Shown in pieces: positions 36,628 through 45,845 of a DNA stretch of 64,000 bases. Source of the DNA: UMGS1663 sp046964515 (GTDB lineage Bacteria > Bacillota > Clostridia > TANB77 > CAG-508); contig JBKUYM010000001.1 in NCBI GenBank assembly GCA_046964515.1, positions 186,001 to 250,000 on the forward strand, in the 5' to 3' direction. Both the position numbers and the translations under genes were made by a program. The notes below the pieces were generated by a model. The model saw only the letters and a list, made by a program, of their open reading frames with translations. It was not told where the DNA came from and ran no database searches. Position 1 is the stretch's first letter, and every line of letters begins with the position of its first letter.

Positions 36628-38961
36628 TTATTCTACAATTTCTAATCCTGCAAATTTTGCCATTAATCTTTTATGCCCTGCTTTGTCAAATTGAATATCT
36701 ACTTTTAAATCGTCTCCTTCTTGTTCTATCATTTGTATGATTCCTTCTCCAAACTTTTTATGATATACACGTTGTCCTTCCTTATATTGTGTTTTATCAA
36801 AATTTTCTTTTGGTTTTTGAATACTATTTAGGAAACTTTCCGCGGTTCTAAAGGCAAATCCTTGTGTGGTATTTGTTTGTTCCTTCTGGATAGCCACTTT
36901 ACTTGCTGCTACAGCTACACCTGCTGTTTCTCCAAATTTGTAAGTCTTTACTTTGCCTGCATAATTTTTACCATATTCCCATCCGTAACTACTATCTTTA
37001 AAGGCTTCTTGGGATTGTCTATTATCTGTCTCCATTTCTTCGTAGCCTTCTAATAGTTCTTCTGGTATTTCTTTTACAAACCTAGAAATAGCATTATAGC
37101 TAGTAGAACCAAATATAGTTCTACGTTTAGCACAAGTTAGAAATAACTTTTTCTTTGCTCGGGTAATTCCTACATAAAACAAACGTCTTTCCTCTTCTAA
37201 TTCTTTTGGTTCTCCTATAGACTGATAGCCAGGGAAAATGCCTTCTTCCATTCCAACCAAAAATACCGCTGGAAATTCTAATCCTTTCGCACTATGTAGA
37301 GTCATTAAGGTTACCATATCATCTGTCTGTTCTAAATTGTCTATATCACTAGATAAAGTAATGCTTTCTAAAAAATCATTTAATGAATTTTCTGCAAATT
37401 CTTCTTCGAATTCCATAGCAACCGTTACTAATTCTTCTAAGTTTTGTATTCTGCTTTCTGCTTCTATGGTATTTTCTAATTCCAATGCTTTCGTATAGCC
37501 TGTTTTATTTAATGTTTCTTTTAATAATTCGGAAATTAGGACACTTTCTTTTTTGTTTCTTAATTCTTCCATGATTTCTATAAATTCTTTTGCATTTAAA
37601 AAGACTCTGTTTAATCCGTATTGTTCTGCATGTTTTATGATTTCATACATGGATGTGCCTTGTTCTTGTGCAATAGCTTGTATATTATCTATGCTTGTTT
37701 TGCCTATACCTCTTTTAGGCTCATTAATGATTCTTTTTAAAGAAATATTATCTGCAGGGTTTGCAATTAGACGTAAGTAACTAATAGCATCTTTTATTTC
37801 TTTTCTTTCATAGAATTTTAATCCTCCAATAATTTTATAAGGTATATCTTCTCTTCTTAAGATATCTTCTATTGCTCTGGATTGTGAGTTCATACGATAT
37901 AGAACGGCAAAATCAGAATAATGATCTAATTCTTCTCTTTTTAAATGATTGATTTGTTCGATTATATATCTTGCTTCATCATATTCATCGTCTCCTTGAT
38001 AAATACATGGCAAACTGCCTTCTCCATTTTCTGTCCATAATTTTTTATCATATTTTGCTTCATTATGTTTGATAACACTATTGGCCGCTTTTAAGATATT
38101 TCCTGTACATCTATAATTTTGTTCTAGTTTAATAATATTGGTTCCTGGAAAGTCTTTTTCAAAATTTAAAATATTAGAAATGTCAGCACCTCTAAAACTA
38201 TAAATGCCTTGGTCATTATCGCCTACTACTGTAATATTTCCATATTTAGAAGCTAGTATCGTTACTAGGGTAAATTGTGCTTTATTGGTATCTTGATATT
38301 CATCTACTAATACATATTTAAATTTTTCTGTATAATATTCTAAAATATCTGGATTTTCCGTTAAGATTTTAATGGTATCGTTAATAATATCATCAAAATC
38401 AATCGCATTATTTTCCTTTAAACGTCTTTGATATAGTTCGTAGATTTCTGCTATTTTGCTTTTTCTATAATCTCCTGCATATTTTACACCATAAGCTTTT
38501 GGTTCTAACATTTCATTTTTAGCATTACTAATTTCTGCTAATACGCCTTTATCACTAAACAATTTATCATCTATGTTTAAAGATTTCAAACATTCTTTGA
38601 TTACGGTTTTTTGATCACTTGTATCAAAAATCAAAAAGGAATTATCAAATCCAATTCTATCAATAAATTTTCTTAAAATACGTACACAAATAGAATGGAA
38701 AGTTCCCATCCAAATATCTTTAGCAGCATCTCCTACTAAATTTTCTACTCTTTGTTTCATTTCATTGGCAGCTTTATTTGTAAATGTAATAGCCAATATA
38801 TTCCATGGTAATACATTTTCTTCTGCCATGAGATACGCTATTTTATGGGTTAATACTTTTGTCTTTCCGCTTCCTGCACCAGCGATTACTAAGCATGGTC
38901 CTTGTGTAGCAAGGACTGCTTCTTTTTGCTTATTATTTAATCCTTCTATTAATTCTTGCAT
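36628..38961 (-). CDS. pcrA: ATP-dependent DNA helicase PcrA/UvrD
   Basis: 777 residues, the full length for PcrA. Helicase motifs are all visible: Q motif LNNKQKEAV, Walker A GAGSGKT, motif Ia TFTNKAANEM, DEYQDTN, GDNDQGIYSFRGA, QNYRC, TLHSAKGLEF and VGITRAKKKL. The C-terminus has the PcrA RNA-polymerase-binding tail (VYHKKFGEGIIQMIEQEGDD). It unwinds DNA in repair and plasmid replication. A longer frame opens at 39024, but AAGGAG lies just before the ATG at 38959-38961. Confidence 0.96.
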   Translation of the reverse strand: MQELIEGLNNKQKEAVLATQGPCLVIAGAGSGKTKVLTHKIAYLMAEENVLPWNILAITFTNKAANEMKQRVENLVGDAAKDIWMGTFHSICVRILRKFIDRIGFDNSFLIFDTSDQKTVIKECLKSLNIDDKLFSDKGVLAEISNAKNEMLEPKAYGVKYAGDYRKSKIAEIYELYQRRLKENNAIDFDDIINDTIKILTENPDILEYYTEKFKYVLVDEYQDTNKAQFTLVTILASKYGNITVVGDNDQGIYSFRGADISNILNFEKDFPGTNIIKLEQNYRCTGNILKAANSVIKHNEAKYDKKLWTENGEGSLPCIYQGDDEYDEARYIIEQINHLKREELDHYSDFAVLYRMNSQSRAIEDILRREDIPYKIIGGLKFYERKEIKDAISYLRLIANPADNISLKRIINEPKRGIGKTSIDNIQAIAQEQGTSMYEIIKHAEQYGLNRVFLNAKEFIEIMEELRNKKESVLISELLKETLNKTGYTKALELENTIEAESRIQNLEELVTVAMEFEEEFAENSLNDFLESITLSSDIDNLEQTDDMVTLMTLHSAKGLEFPAVFLVGMEEGIFPGYQSIGEPKELEEERRLFYVGITRAKKKLFLTCAKRRTIFGSTSYNAISRFVKEIPEELLEGYEEMETDNRQSQEAFKDSSYGWEYGKNYAGKVKTYKFGETAGVAVAASKVAIQKEQTNTTQGFAFRTAESFLNSIQKPKENFDKTQYKEGQRVYHKKFGEGIIQMIEQEGDDLKVDIQFDKAGHKRLMAKFAGLEIVE

Positions 38962-39025
38962 ATTCTCTCCTTCTTTAGAACTTTTGTTTGTATCTATTCT
39001 ATGTCTTTTTTGGTGCTTTGTCAAT

Positions 39026-39520
39026 CTATCTTTCTAGATTTTCTTTTTGATTTATAACTAATCTTTCTACTATCTTTGTTATATTTTCTTCTAACTCTCT
39101 TGCACACTTCTCATACCCTATCATTCCATAACCAATTGGATCACTAATATTTGTATTCTTTCCTTCTTCATCTGTTTGCGCATATTCTTTTATGGTATAT
39201 ACTTTTCCCTGCAAAGAAGGATATGCTTGTAATACGGTTTGTTTGTGAGAAATGGTCGCACATAAAACCATATCCATTTCTTCTATAAAAGCATCTTTTA
39301 TATTGGTTGCCCTGTGTTTACTAATATCTATCCCATAAGTTTTTAATACTTCTATAGCTTCATAGGAGGCATAATCCCCTGTTTCTGCAAAAACGCCACA
39401 AGAATATACTTTTATATTTGATAGCCCTTTTGCTTCTATTTTTTTCTTTAATAATCCTTCTGCCATAGGACTTCTACAGTTATTTCCTGTGCATACAAAC
39501 ATAATCTTCAATTTTTTCAC
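39026..39520 (-). CDS. Low-molecular-weight protein tyrosine/arginine phosphatase
   Basis: 164 residues. The P-loop CTGNNCRSP (CX5R plus S) is at residues 11-19 and the general acid DP is in ISDPIGYG. B. subtilis YwlE, an arginine phosphatase, has CTGNTCRSP; threonine at the fifth position of the loop marks it, and here it is Asn, so arginine specificity is uncertain. Downstream of it lies pcrA, 64 bases away. Confidence 0.87.
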   Translation of the reverse strand: MKKLKIMFVCTGNNCRSPMAEGLLKKKIEAKGLSNIKVYSCGVFAETGDYASYEAIEVLKTYGIDISKHRATNIKDAFIEEMDMVLCATISHKQTVLQAYPSLQGKVYTIKEYAQTDEEGKNTNISDPIGYGMIGYEKCARELEENITKIVERLVINQKENLER

Positions 39521-39592
39521 TTCCTCTATTTTTTTACACTTCTTTATTATAACAGTTGTTATTAAAAAAACAAATAGATTTCTAGAGAAAAA

Positions 39593-39636
39593 AATACATA
39601 TTTAAAGTTATTTTTAATTAACTTAAAATATGTATT
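39593..39636 (-). terminator. Terminator after the gene at 39648
   Basis: An 18-bp stem (39593-39610 with 39619-39636, one mismatch) made of A/T pairs mainly; seven Ts follow on the minus strand. Confidence 0.75.
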
Positions 39637-39647
39637 CCCTTTTTTCT

Positions 39648-40592
39648 TTATTCCTTTTCTCTAATAGTGTCTTCTTTTAATGGCGTATTTTCTGCTATGC
39701 CATCTTCTGTTGGAATTTTATAAATTGGTTCTTGTAAATGATTTGCTTCTATATAGCGTGCATAACTATTGATTGCTTTTGTTTTTTCCTTAATATAGAT
39801 TGCCTTACTATATTCTATCATACCTTTCATGATATTTAGTTTTTCTTCCTCATTTCCCTTTTCATATGCCTTATATAGCTCTTCTCTATATTTTCTCATA
39901 ATAGCCAAAAGGTATATTCGGTTTTCCTGTAATATACTATCTAACGTAGCCGTATTAGCAGAATTAACAGCCAGAATTACATGGGTTGCTACTCTACCAT
40001 CTTCTATTTCTTCCATTTCTCTTTCTAAGTCTCTTACTAATAATTCCACTGCTGCTGTTTGTTGTTGTTTTGTATAGGCACTATATTTTTCCCTTATGTC
40101 TGTAATGCCTTCTTCTTTTCTTGTTTGCGCTAATCTATCTTCTTGTGTTTTGGTGTTTTGTACTTGACAGTCTTCATCTACACTTAAAAAATATTCTCTT
40201 TCTAAAATGGTAGGCCCCATTTGTGTATGTTTTAAGAAATTTTCTCCATCTTTACTCCATGTAATACTATTCAAGTGATTTTTAATTGCTTCACAATTTT
40301 GCTCCTCTAATTTCTTTTTATAAGGCTCTGTTTGCATAACTTGTTCTGCTTTTGCTTTCATTAATGATTCTACTTTTTCATATATTTGCCTTACATTTAT
40401 TTTATTTTCTCCGGTTTCTTTTTTTCCTTCTCCTAAAATAATATGATTTTTTATTCCTTCTTGTTCCCATTCCCATATCACTAAATATTTTATTTGATTA
40501 TCTTTGTCTTTGCCTGGAATTACTTTTACATTGCCTTCTTTTAATACATCTTCATATATAATGCCGATGTCTTTATCTTCTATACTTTTCAT
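39648..40592 (-). CDS. Hypothetical soluble helical protein
   Basis: 314 residues with no membrane helix or signal. The first 80 residues form a strand-rich part (VKVIPGKDKDNQIKYLVIWEWE); the rest is highly charged and mostly helical, with a 40-residue KYREELYKAYEKGNEEEKLN region and a Pro-containing tail. I recognise no family. GGAAG precedes the ATG; it is a single-gene unit with its own terminator. Confidence 0.65.
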   Translation of the reverse strand: MKSIEDKDIGIIYEDVLKEGNVKVIPGKDKDNQIKYLVIWEWEQEGIKNHIILGEGKKETGENKINVRQIYEKVESLMKAKAEQVMQTEPYKKKLEEQNCEAIKNHLNSITWSKDGENFLKHTQMGPTILEREYFLSVDEDCQVQNTKTQEDRLAQTRKEEGITDIREKYSAYTKQQQTAAVELLVRDLEREMEEIEDGRVATHVILAVNSANTATLDSILQENRIYLLAIMRKYREELYKAYEKGNEEEKLNIMKGMIEYSKAIYIKEKTKAINSYARYIEANHLQEPIYKIPTEDGIAENTPLKEDTIREKE

Positions 40593-40671
40593 ATTCTTTC
40601 TTCCTTTTTGTTTATACTTCTCTTTTATTATAACGATATTTTTATTGTTTGTAAATATTTTTTCTATTTTT

Positions 40672-41416
40672 CTATAGCATCATTGCCAAAACGCCTATTA
40701 AAAATCCTAGCATATTACCTATTGCTGTCATCCTACCTTGGTATAACTTATTAGATTCTGGAATTAATTCTCCGAGATACAATATATAACATCGCACCTG
40801 CTGCAAAACTTAAACACATTGCAATAATTTCTTTAGAGATACCGCCTACTAAAGCACCAAAAAAAGCACCTACCCCTGTTGTAATACCAGATAATATAAC
40901 GTAAAAGACTACTTTTAATGGATGCATCCCTCCATTTTTCATAGGTACACTCATAGAAATTCCTTCTGGAATATCATGTAGACATATGGCGATTGCTAAA
41001 GAGTATCCTAGTGTTAGAGATGCTCCAAAACCAGAACCAATAGCTAATCCTTCTGGAAAGTTGTGAATGGCTAAACCTATACTAACCACAATTCCTGTTT
41101 TTAAAAGGCTATTTTTATTTCCTGTAAAACGTGTATTGGCATTAAATTTTTTTTGTACAACAATGTCACAAATAATCATTACTACAATGCCTGCTATAAT
41201 TCCTAACAAGACATTTGCTAATTTAGCAATTTCCAAAGCTTCTGGTATTAAGTCAAAACAAACAATGGCCAACATTAGTCCAGAGGCAAATGATAAAATA
41301 AAACTCAAAAATTTATTAGATGTTTTTTTACATATAACACCTATTATACCACCAATTGTGGTTCCAAATGTTCCAAAAAATAATCCTATTAAGGTTGTTT
41401 GTATGATATTTTCCAA
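40672..41416 (-). CDS. ZIP family metal transporter, reading frame interrupted by a single C at a CGG
   Basis: A zinc/divalent-metal uptake protein with eight helices. Metal-site motifs are HNFPEGLAIGSGF and HDIPEGISMSVPM. The zero frame ends prematurely with VSRRINSRI at 40751. Skipping the C at 40774 gives AAGAMLYIVSGELIPESNK, the conserved ZIP helix VII motif (GELIPE), then the last helix, to a stop at 40672: 247 residues, the usual length. Zero frame around the site: TCT CGG AGA. Metal-binding Glu of GELIPES is restored by the shift, so only the shifted product would be functional. The start at 41416 follows weak AAAGGAG. Confidence 0.9.
40771..40774 (-). other. Candidate +1 frameshift site CGG(A) in the ZIP gene
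   Basis: Minus-strand reading: GTA TCT then C-GGA then GAA TTA ATT CCA. Gly is the conserved residue of the GELIPE motif. Confidence 0.8.
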
Positions 41417-41479
41417 AAAAAAGACTCCTTTAAATATACTTTTACTTAAGTGTATTTATCGAAATCTCTTTTTATGCGT

Positions 41480-42541
41480 TTACTCTTCATTTCCTTTTAA
41501 TTTTTCTGCTCTATCTGCAGCAATTAAATTATCAATCATTTCATCTAAATTTCCATTTAAGAAATCTTCAAATTGATATACATTAAAGCCAATTCTATGA
41601 TCGGTAATACGACCTTGTGGATAATTGTAAGTACGAATTTTTTCACTTCTATCTCCACTACCTACTTGACTTTTTCTTTCATTTGCTATTTGGCTATCTC
41701 TTTTTTGTTTTTCTTGCTCATATAAGCGAGAACGTAAAAGGCGCATTGCATATTCCCTATTTTGAACTTGTGAACGCTCTGTCTGACATTCTGCCACAAT
41801 TCCTGTTGGAACATGGATTAATCTTACGGCTGAAGAAGTTTTATTAACATGCTGTCCTCCCGCACCAGATGCTCTATATACTTCTAATTTAATATCTGCT
41901 GGATTAATATCAATTTCTACATCTTCTACTTCTGGAAGTACGGCTACTGTTGCTGTTGAAGTATGAATTCTTCCACTACTTTCCGTATCTGGTACACGTT
42001 GTACTCTATGTACACCACTTTCAAATTTCAAACGACTGTATGCACCTTTTCCTGTAATCATAAAAGATATTTCTTTATAACCACCTAACTCTGTTTCATT
42101 TTCATTTAAAACTTCTAATTTCCAATGTTTTCGCTCTGCATACATGGTATACATTCTAAATAGAGTACCTGCAAAAAGCGCTGCTTCTTCACCACCGGCA
42201 CCACCTCTAATCTCACAAATAACGTTTTTGTCATCATCTGGATCCTTAGGGATTAATAATATTTTCAATTCTTCTTCAATTTTAGGCATTTGTTCTTTTG
42301 CTTGTAGCATTTCTTCTTCTGCTAATTCTTTCATTTCCGGATCATTCATCATTTCTTTAGCTTCTTCAAATGCTTGTTTTGCTTTTTTATATTCTCTATA
42401 TTTTTCTACAATTGGTTCTAATTCTGCATGTTCTTTCATGTAGTCTCTCCACTGGCTTTGTCTTGCAATAATTTCTGGATCACTTATTTTTTGTGTTAAT
42501 TCTTCATAACGTTTCTCTACTGTCTCTAATTTGTCAAACAT
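41480..42541 (-). CDS. prfA: Peptide chain release factor 1
   Basis: 353 residues. The catalytic GGQ is in SGAGGQHVNKTSSAVRLIH near residue 230; the stop-codon recognition PxT tripeptide appears as VPDTESSGR (PDT where E. coli has PAT). It ends translation at UAA and UAG. No RF2 gene is in the window. The stand-alone gene has GGAGAAAT before the ATG. Confidence 0.96.
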   Translation of the reverse strand: MFDKLETVEKRYEELTQKISDPEIIARQSQWRDYMKEHAELEPIVEKYREYKKAKQAFEEAKEMMNDPEMKELAEEEMLQAKEQMPKIEEELKILLIPKDPDDDKNVICEIRGGAGGEEAALFAGTLFRMYTMYAERKHWKLEVLNENETELGGYKEISFMITGKGAYSRLKFESGVHRVQRVPDTESSGRIHTSTATVAVLPEVEDVEIDINPADIKLEVYRASGAGGQHVNKTSSAVRLIHVPTGIVAECQTERSQVQNREYAMRLLRSRLYEQEKQKRDSQIANERKSQVGSGDRSEKIRTYNYPQGRITDHRIGFNVYQFEDFLNGNLDEMIDNLIAADRAEKLKGNEE

Positions 42542-42655
42542 GTTATTTCTCCTTCTTTACTTTATTTGCAAGCTAATTATACTATAATTTTTTCATTTAT
42601 ACAATAGTCCTTTTCGTAGATTCTTGTATTTATGATTCCTTTTCAATAGAAATTT

Positions 42656-43423
42656 CTATTTTTGCAGTATTCTTTGCAAATGAGCCATATCTAATAGATT
42701 TACAGTTTCGAAGTTTCCTTTATAAAATACACCCCAATTATTAAATACACATGGTAATTCTTTTGCCTTTTGTAAGGTATCCACTAATGTGAAAGCTACT
42801 GGTATAGCATTTTCAGCACAATACTGTTTTATCATCTCTACGTTTTGATAGATATAGGGACATTGTCTATCATAATAAATGGTTAATGCCTTATTTTCGA
42901 TTTTCTCTTTTTTTACATTTTGTGCGAAACTTGGCATGGTTCCATCCAAAGAAAGTGCAAGCAACTCATAACCATTATCTGTAGTATCCACTACTTCAAA
43001 TCCGAATTTTTTTGCAAATGATTGGTCAGAAAGCCATGATTTTTGTTTCTTAGCACCTAACATACAAATTCCAGATTTTCCTTTCTGTTTTGCATCCTTT
43101 AAACAATACTCCATTAGCGCTTTTCCATATCCTTTTCCTTTGTTTTGGCTAGAAACCCATAAGCAATATACATAATAGTAGTTATCACCTATTATAGGAA
43201 CCCATGCTGTTTCAAGAGGTGCATATTCAATGAATACTGTCGTTTTTTGATTTAGCTTTCTAAACACATGACCTTCTTTTAATCGTTCAGAAAGCCATTT
43301 TTTCTTTTCTTCAATTCCTGGATGTGTTTTTTTACTGCGAATCATACAGCATAGATGCTCCTCATTTATGTTTTCAGGTGTTATGTTTATAAATTCTGGT
43401 GTATTTAAAATTGTTTTTTCCAT
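42656..43423 (-). CDS. yoaP: GNAT acetyltransferase with YoaP domain
   Basis: 255 residues. The GNAT acetyl-CoA loop is at NKGKGYGKALMEYCL; the C-terminal 90 residues (TIYYDRQCPYIYQNVEMIKQ to the end) form a thioredoxin-like YoaP domain with a CPY in place of CxxC. Such enzymes are linked to antibiotic-like or detoxifying acetylation, but the substrate is unknown. A TTG start at 43438 is possible; the ATG at 43421-43423 is preferred. Confidence 0.82.
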   Translation of the reverse strand: MEKTILNTPEFINITPENINEEHLCCMIRSKKTHPGIEEKKKWLSERLKEGHVFRKLNQKTTVFIEYAPLETAWVPIIGDNYYYVYCLWVSSQNKGKGYGKALMEYCLKDAKQKGKSGICMLGAKKQKSWLSDQSFAKKFGFEVVDTTDNGYELLALSLDGTMPSFAQNVKKEKIENKALTIYYDRQCPYIYQNVEMIKQYCAENAIPVAFTLVDTLQKAKELPCVFNNWGVFYKGNFETVNLLDMAHLQRILQK

Positions 43424-43636
43424 CTTATCTTCTCTCAATCCCTTTTCTTTATTTTTTATTTATTCTTTGTCGTTTTGGTATATGGTAAAAAGCTAATTAC
43501 CTTTTTCATATTTTTAATTATAGCATTCGATACAAATGTTCGCAAGTGTTTCTAAAATTATTTCTATTATTTTATCGTTTCCTCATTATTTCTCATTTTT
43601 GTTTTTCTCAAAACTCTAACTTTTTTTATAAAAAAA

Positions 43637-43664
43637 TAAGTCAAAATATTTCATCTTTGACTTA
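43637..43664 (-). terminator. Terminator of the MATE-kinase operon
   Basis: TAAGTCAAA pairs with TTTGACTTA; an A/T-rich tract with Ts follows on the minus strand. Confidence 0.65.
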
Positions 43665-43675
43665 CTTTTTATTTT

Positions 43676-44278
43676 CTATTTTACTAAATTTTCTATTAAA
43701 TGAATGGTTTCTTCTACGCCTATTTTTGAAGTATCTATTAATAAATCATAACTTTCCTTTGCTCCCCATTTTTCTTCTGTGTAATACGCATAGTAACTTG
43801 CTCTTTGTTTATCTATTCTTTCTATCATCTTTTTGGCTTTCTGATTTGTCATTCCTGCAAATTCTATTTTTCTCTTGATTTTAAAATCCATATCAGAAGC
43901 ATATAAAAAGATATGTAAGCTATCTGGTTTATTTCTTAATATAACATTTGCACATCTTCCAATAATAATACTATTATTTTCTTGTGCTATTTCTTCAATC
44001 ATTTTTGAAGTTTCTATAAAATATTTATCTTCTGTTGGAAGATCTGTTAGAGAATTTACACTATCTTCAAAAGATAAAGCAGACATTGCTAAGGTATACC
44101 AAAAACTATTTTTATGTTTTTCGTCCATAGATTCTAATATTTTTTCATCAATATTTTTTTCTTTAGATAATCTTTTTATAATTTCTTTATCATAAAAAGA
44201 CATTTGTAATCTTTTGGCCAATTGCTCTCCTATGTATTTACCGCCACTTCCGTATTCTCTACCAATTGTAATAATCAT
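43676..44278 (-). CDS. Cytidylate kinase-like protein
   Basis: 200 residues. The P-loop GREYGSGGKYIGEQLAK and the GRCANVIL and ASDMDFKIKRK segments match the cytidylate kinase-like family (AAK_CK_like) rather than Cmk itself. Its nucleotide or other substrate is not established. Its start overlaps the end of the MATE gene by four bases, so the two are coupled. Confidence 0.85.
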   Translation of the reverse strand: MIITIGREYGSGGKYIGEQLAKRLQMSFYDKEIIKRLSKEKNIDEKILESMDEKHKNSFWYTLAMSALSFEDSVNSLTDLPTEDKYFIETSKMIEEIAQENNSIIIGRCANVILRNKPDSLHIFLYASDMDFKIKRKIEFAGMTNQKAKKMIERIDKQRASYYAYYTEEKWGAKESYDLLIDTSKIGVEETIHLIENLVK

Positions 44279-45684
44279 TCTTCTACCTCCTGTTTTTCTA
44301 ATTTTTTAATTTGTTTTATTTCTAGTGTTACTAATATCATTGCTAATACGAAGGCTAAACCATCTGCTGTTGGACCTGCAAATAAAATACCTTCTATTCC
44401 GCCTATATGACTTAATATTAACATAGCTGGTATTAAAAATAAAATTTGTCTAGATAGCGATATGATAGCTGATTTCATAGGTTTTCCTATTGCTTGCATA
44501 AAAATACCAGAAATCATTTGAAAACTATTTAATAAAATAAACATTAAAAAGATTTTAAAACTTTTTTGTGCAAATTCGTTGTATAACCCATTTTCTTGTC
44601 CAAACAAATTAATAACTATTTGTGGACATAGCTGAAAAATAATGGTTCCTATAATGGTTATGATAGCACCTATTTGAATTGCTTTCATAAAAGTTTGTAC
44701 CACTCTTTTATATTGTTTTGCACCATAATTAAATCCTAAAATTGGCTGTGCTCCTACGGCAATACCAATGATAACCGAGTTTACAATTTGATTTACTTTC
44801 ATAACAATACCTAATGCAGATAAAGGAATATCACTTCCATATTTAGATATAGCACCATATTTTGCAAGTAATTGATTCATTACAATTAATACGATAGTGA
44901 TAGAAATTTGTGTAATAAAACTAGAGATACCTAATCCTAATATATTTTTTACGGTTTTTACTTTTAATTTCAAACTATCTTTCGTTACTTCAATGGTTTT
45001 AAATTTCTTGATATATAAAATAGATAACATTCCAGAGACAACTTGCCCTACTACCGTAGCGATTGCTGCTCCTTCTACACCCCATTTTAGCACAAAAATA
45101 GCTATTGGGTCTAGAATGACATTAATAATAGCGCCTATTAGCATTGTCCTCATAGCATAGGTAGGTGCACCATCTGCTCTAATCATAGAGTTTAAAGTAT
45201 TGGTTAACATGAAAAATGGTAACCCCAGTACAATATAAAACATATAACTTTTTGCATAACCATAGGAAGCCTGTGTTACTCCAAATAATTTCAATAATGG
45301 TTCTGCCATAACTAACCCGATTATTAAAAAGATAATACTAATTAGTACCACTAGTGTAATTCCATTTCCAATTCCTTTTTTAGCACTTTCCCTATCGTTT
45401 TTTCCTAAGCTTAAACTTAAATGTGCTGCAGCTCCATCTCCTATTAATAAGGAAAAAGCAAGCGCAATAACGGTTAATGGAAATACGATATTGGTTGCTG
45501 TATTTCCTAAATAGCCTACCCCCTGTCCAATAAATATTTGATCTACAATATTATATAAAGCACTAACTAATAATGAAATGATACAAGGAATGCTAAATTT
45601 TTTAATTAATTTTCCTATTTTTTCAGTAGCCAATTCATTTTGCTTTACGCCTTCTTGTTTAGAAATTTCTTCTGTTTGTTCCAT
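44275..45684 (-). CDS. MATE family efflux transporter
   Basis: 469 residues with twelve predicted helices, typical of MATE drug/cation antiporters of the NorM/DinF-like type. Conserved parts include the first-helix region FSIPCIISLLVSALYNIVDQ and GVGYLGNTATN, and the repeat AVGAQPILGFNYGAKQYKRV at the half-way point. AAGGAGG precedes the ATG. An unusual stem-loop lies in its leader (45710-45761). Confidence 0.92.
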   Translation of the reverse strand: MEQTEEISKQEGVKQNELATEKIGKLIKKFSIPCIISLLVSALYNIVDQIFIGQGVGYLGNTATNIVFPLTVIALAFSLLIGDGAAAHLSLSLGKNDRESAKKGIGNGITLVVLISIIFLIIGLVMAEPLLKLFGVTQASYGYAKSYMFYIVLGLPFFMLTNTLNSMIRADGAPTYAMRTMLIGAIINVILDPIAIFVLKWGVEGAAIATVVGQVVSGMLSILYIKKFKTIEVTKDSLKLKVKTVKNILGLGISSFITQISITIVLIVMNQLLAKYGAISKYGSDIPLSALGIVMKVNQIVNSVIIGIAVGAQPILGFNYGAKQYKRVVQTFMKAIQIGAIITIIGTIIFQLCPQIVINLFGQENGLYNEFAQKSFKIFLMFILLNSFQMISGIFMQAIGKPMKSAIISLSRQILFLIPAMLILSHIGGIEGILFAGPTADGLAFVLAMILVTLEIKQIKKLEKQEVEE

Positions 45685-45709
45685 TTTTTCCTCCTTTTTT
45701 CATATAAAT

Positions 45710-45761
45710 AACGAGTCATCTTTAACATCTCTTGTTTTGTTAAAAGATTCCTCGTTTTTTT
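45710..45761 (+). terminator. Stem-loop with T7 tract, plus-strand orientation, in the MATE leader
   Basis: AACGAG...CTCGTT with an inner ATCTTTAACA/TGTTAAAAGAT stem; seven Ts follow on the plus strand. No plus-strand gene lies upstream. Confidence 0.6.
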
Positions 45762-45845
45762 ACGTATTTTTTTATTTTAACACATTTTTTTATTCTTTGT
45801 AAGTATTTTTTTATAATTTTTTAAATTTTTTATTTTATTACTTTT

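Noticed and set aside
41480..42541. PDT in RF1 as a sign of altered stop-codon reading
   Set aside because: The middle residue of the PxT motif varies among RF1 proteins, and genes here end normally with TAA, TAG and TGA.
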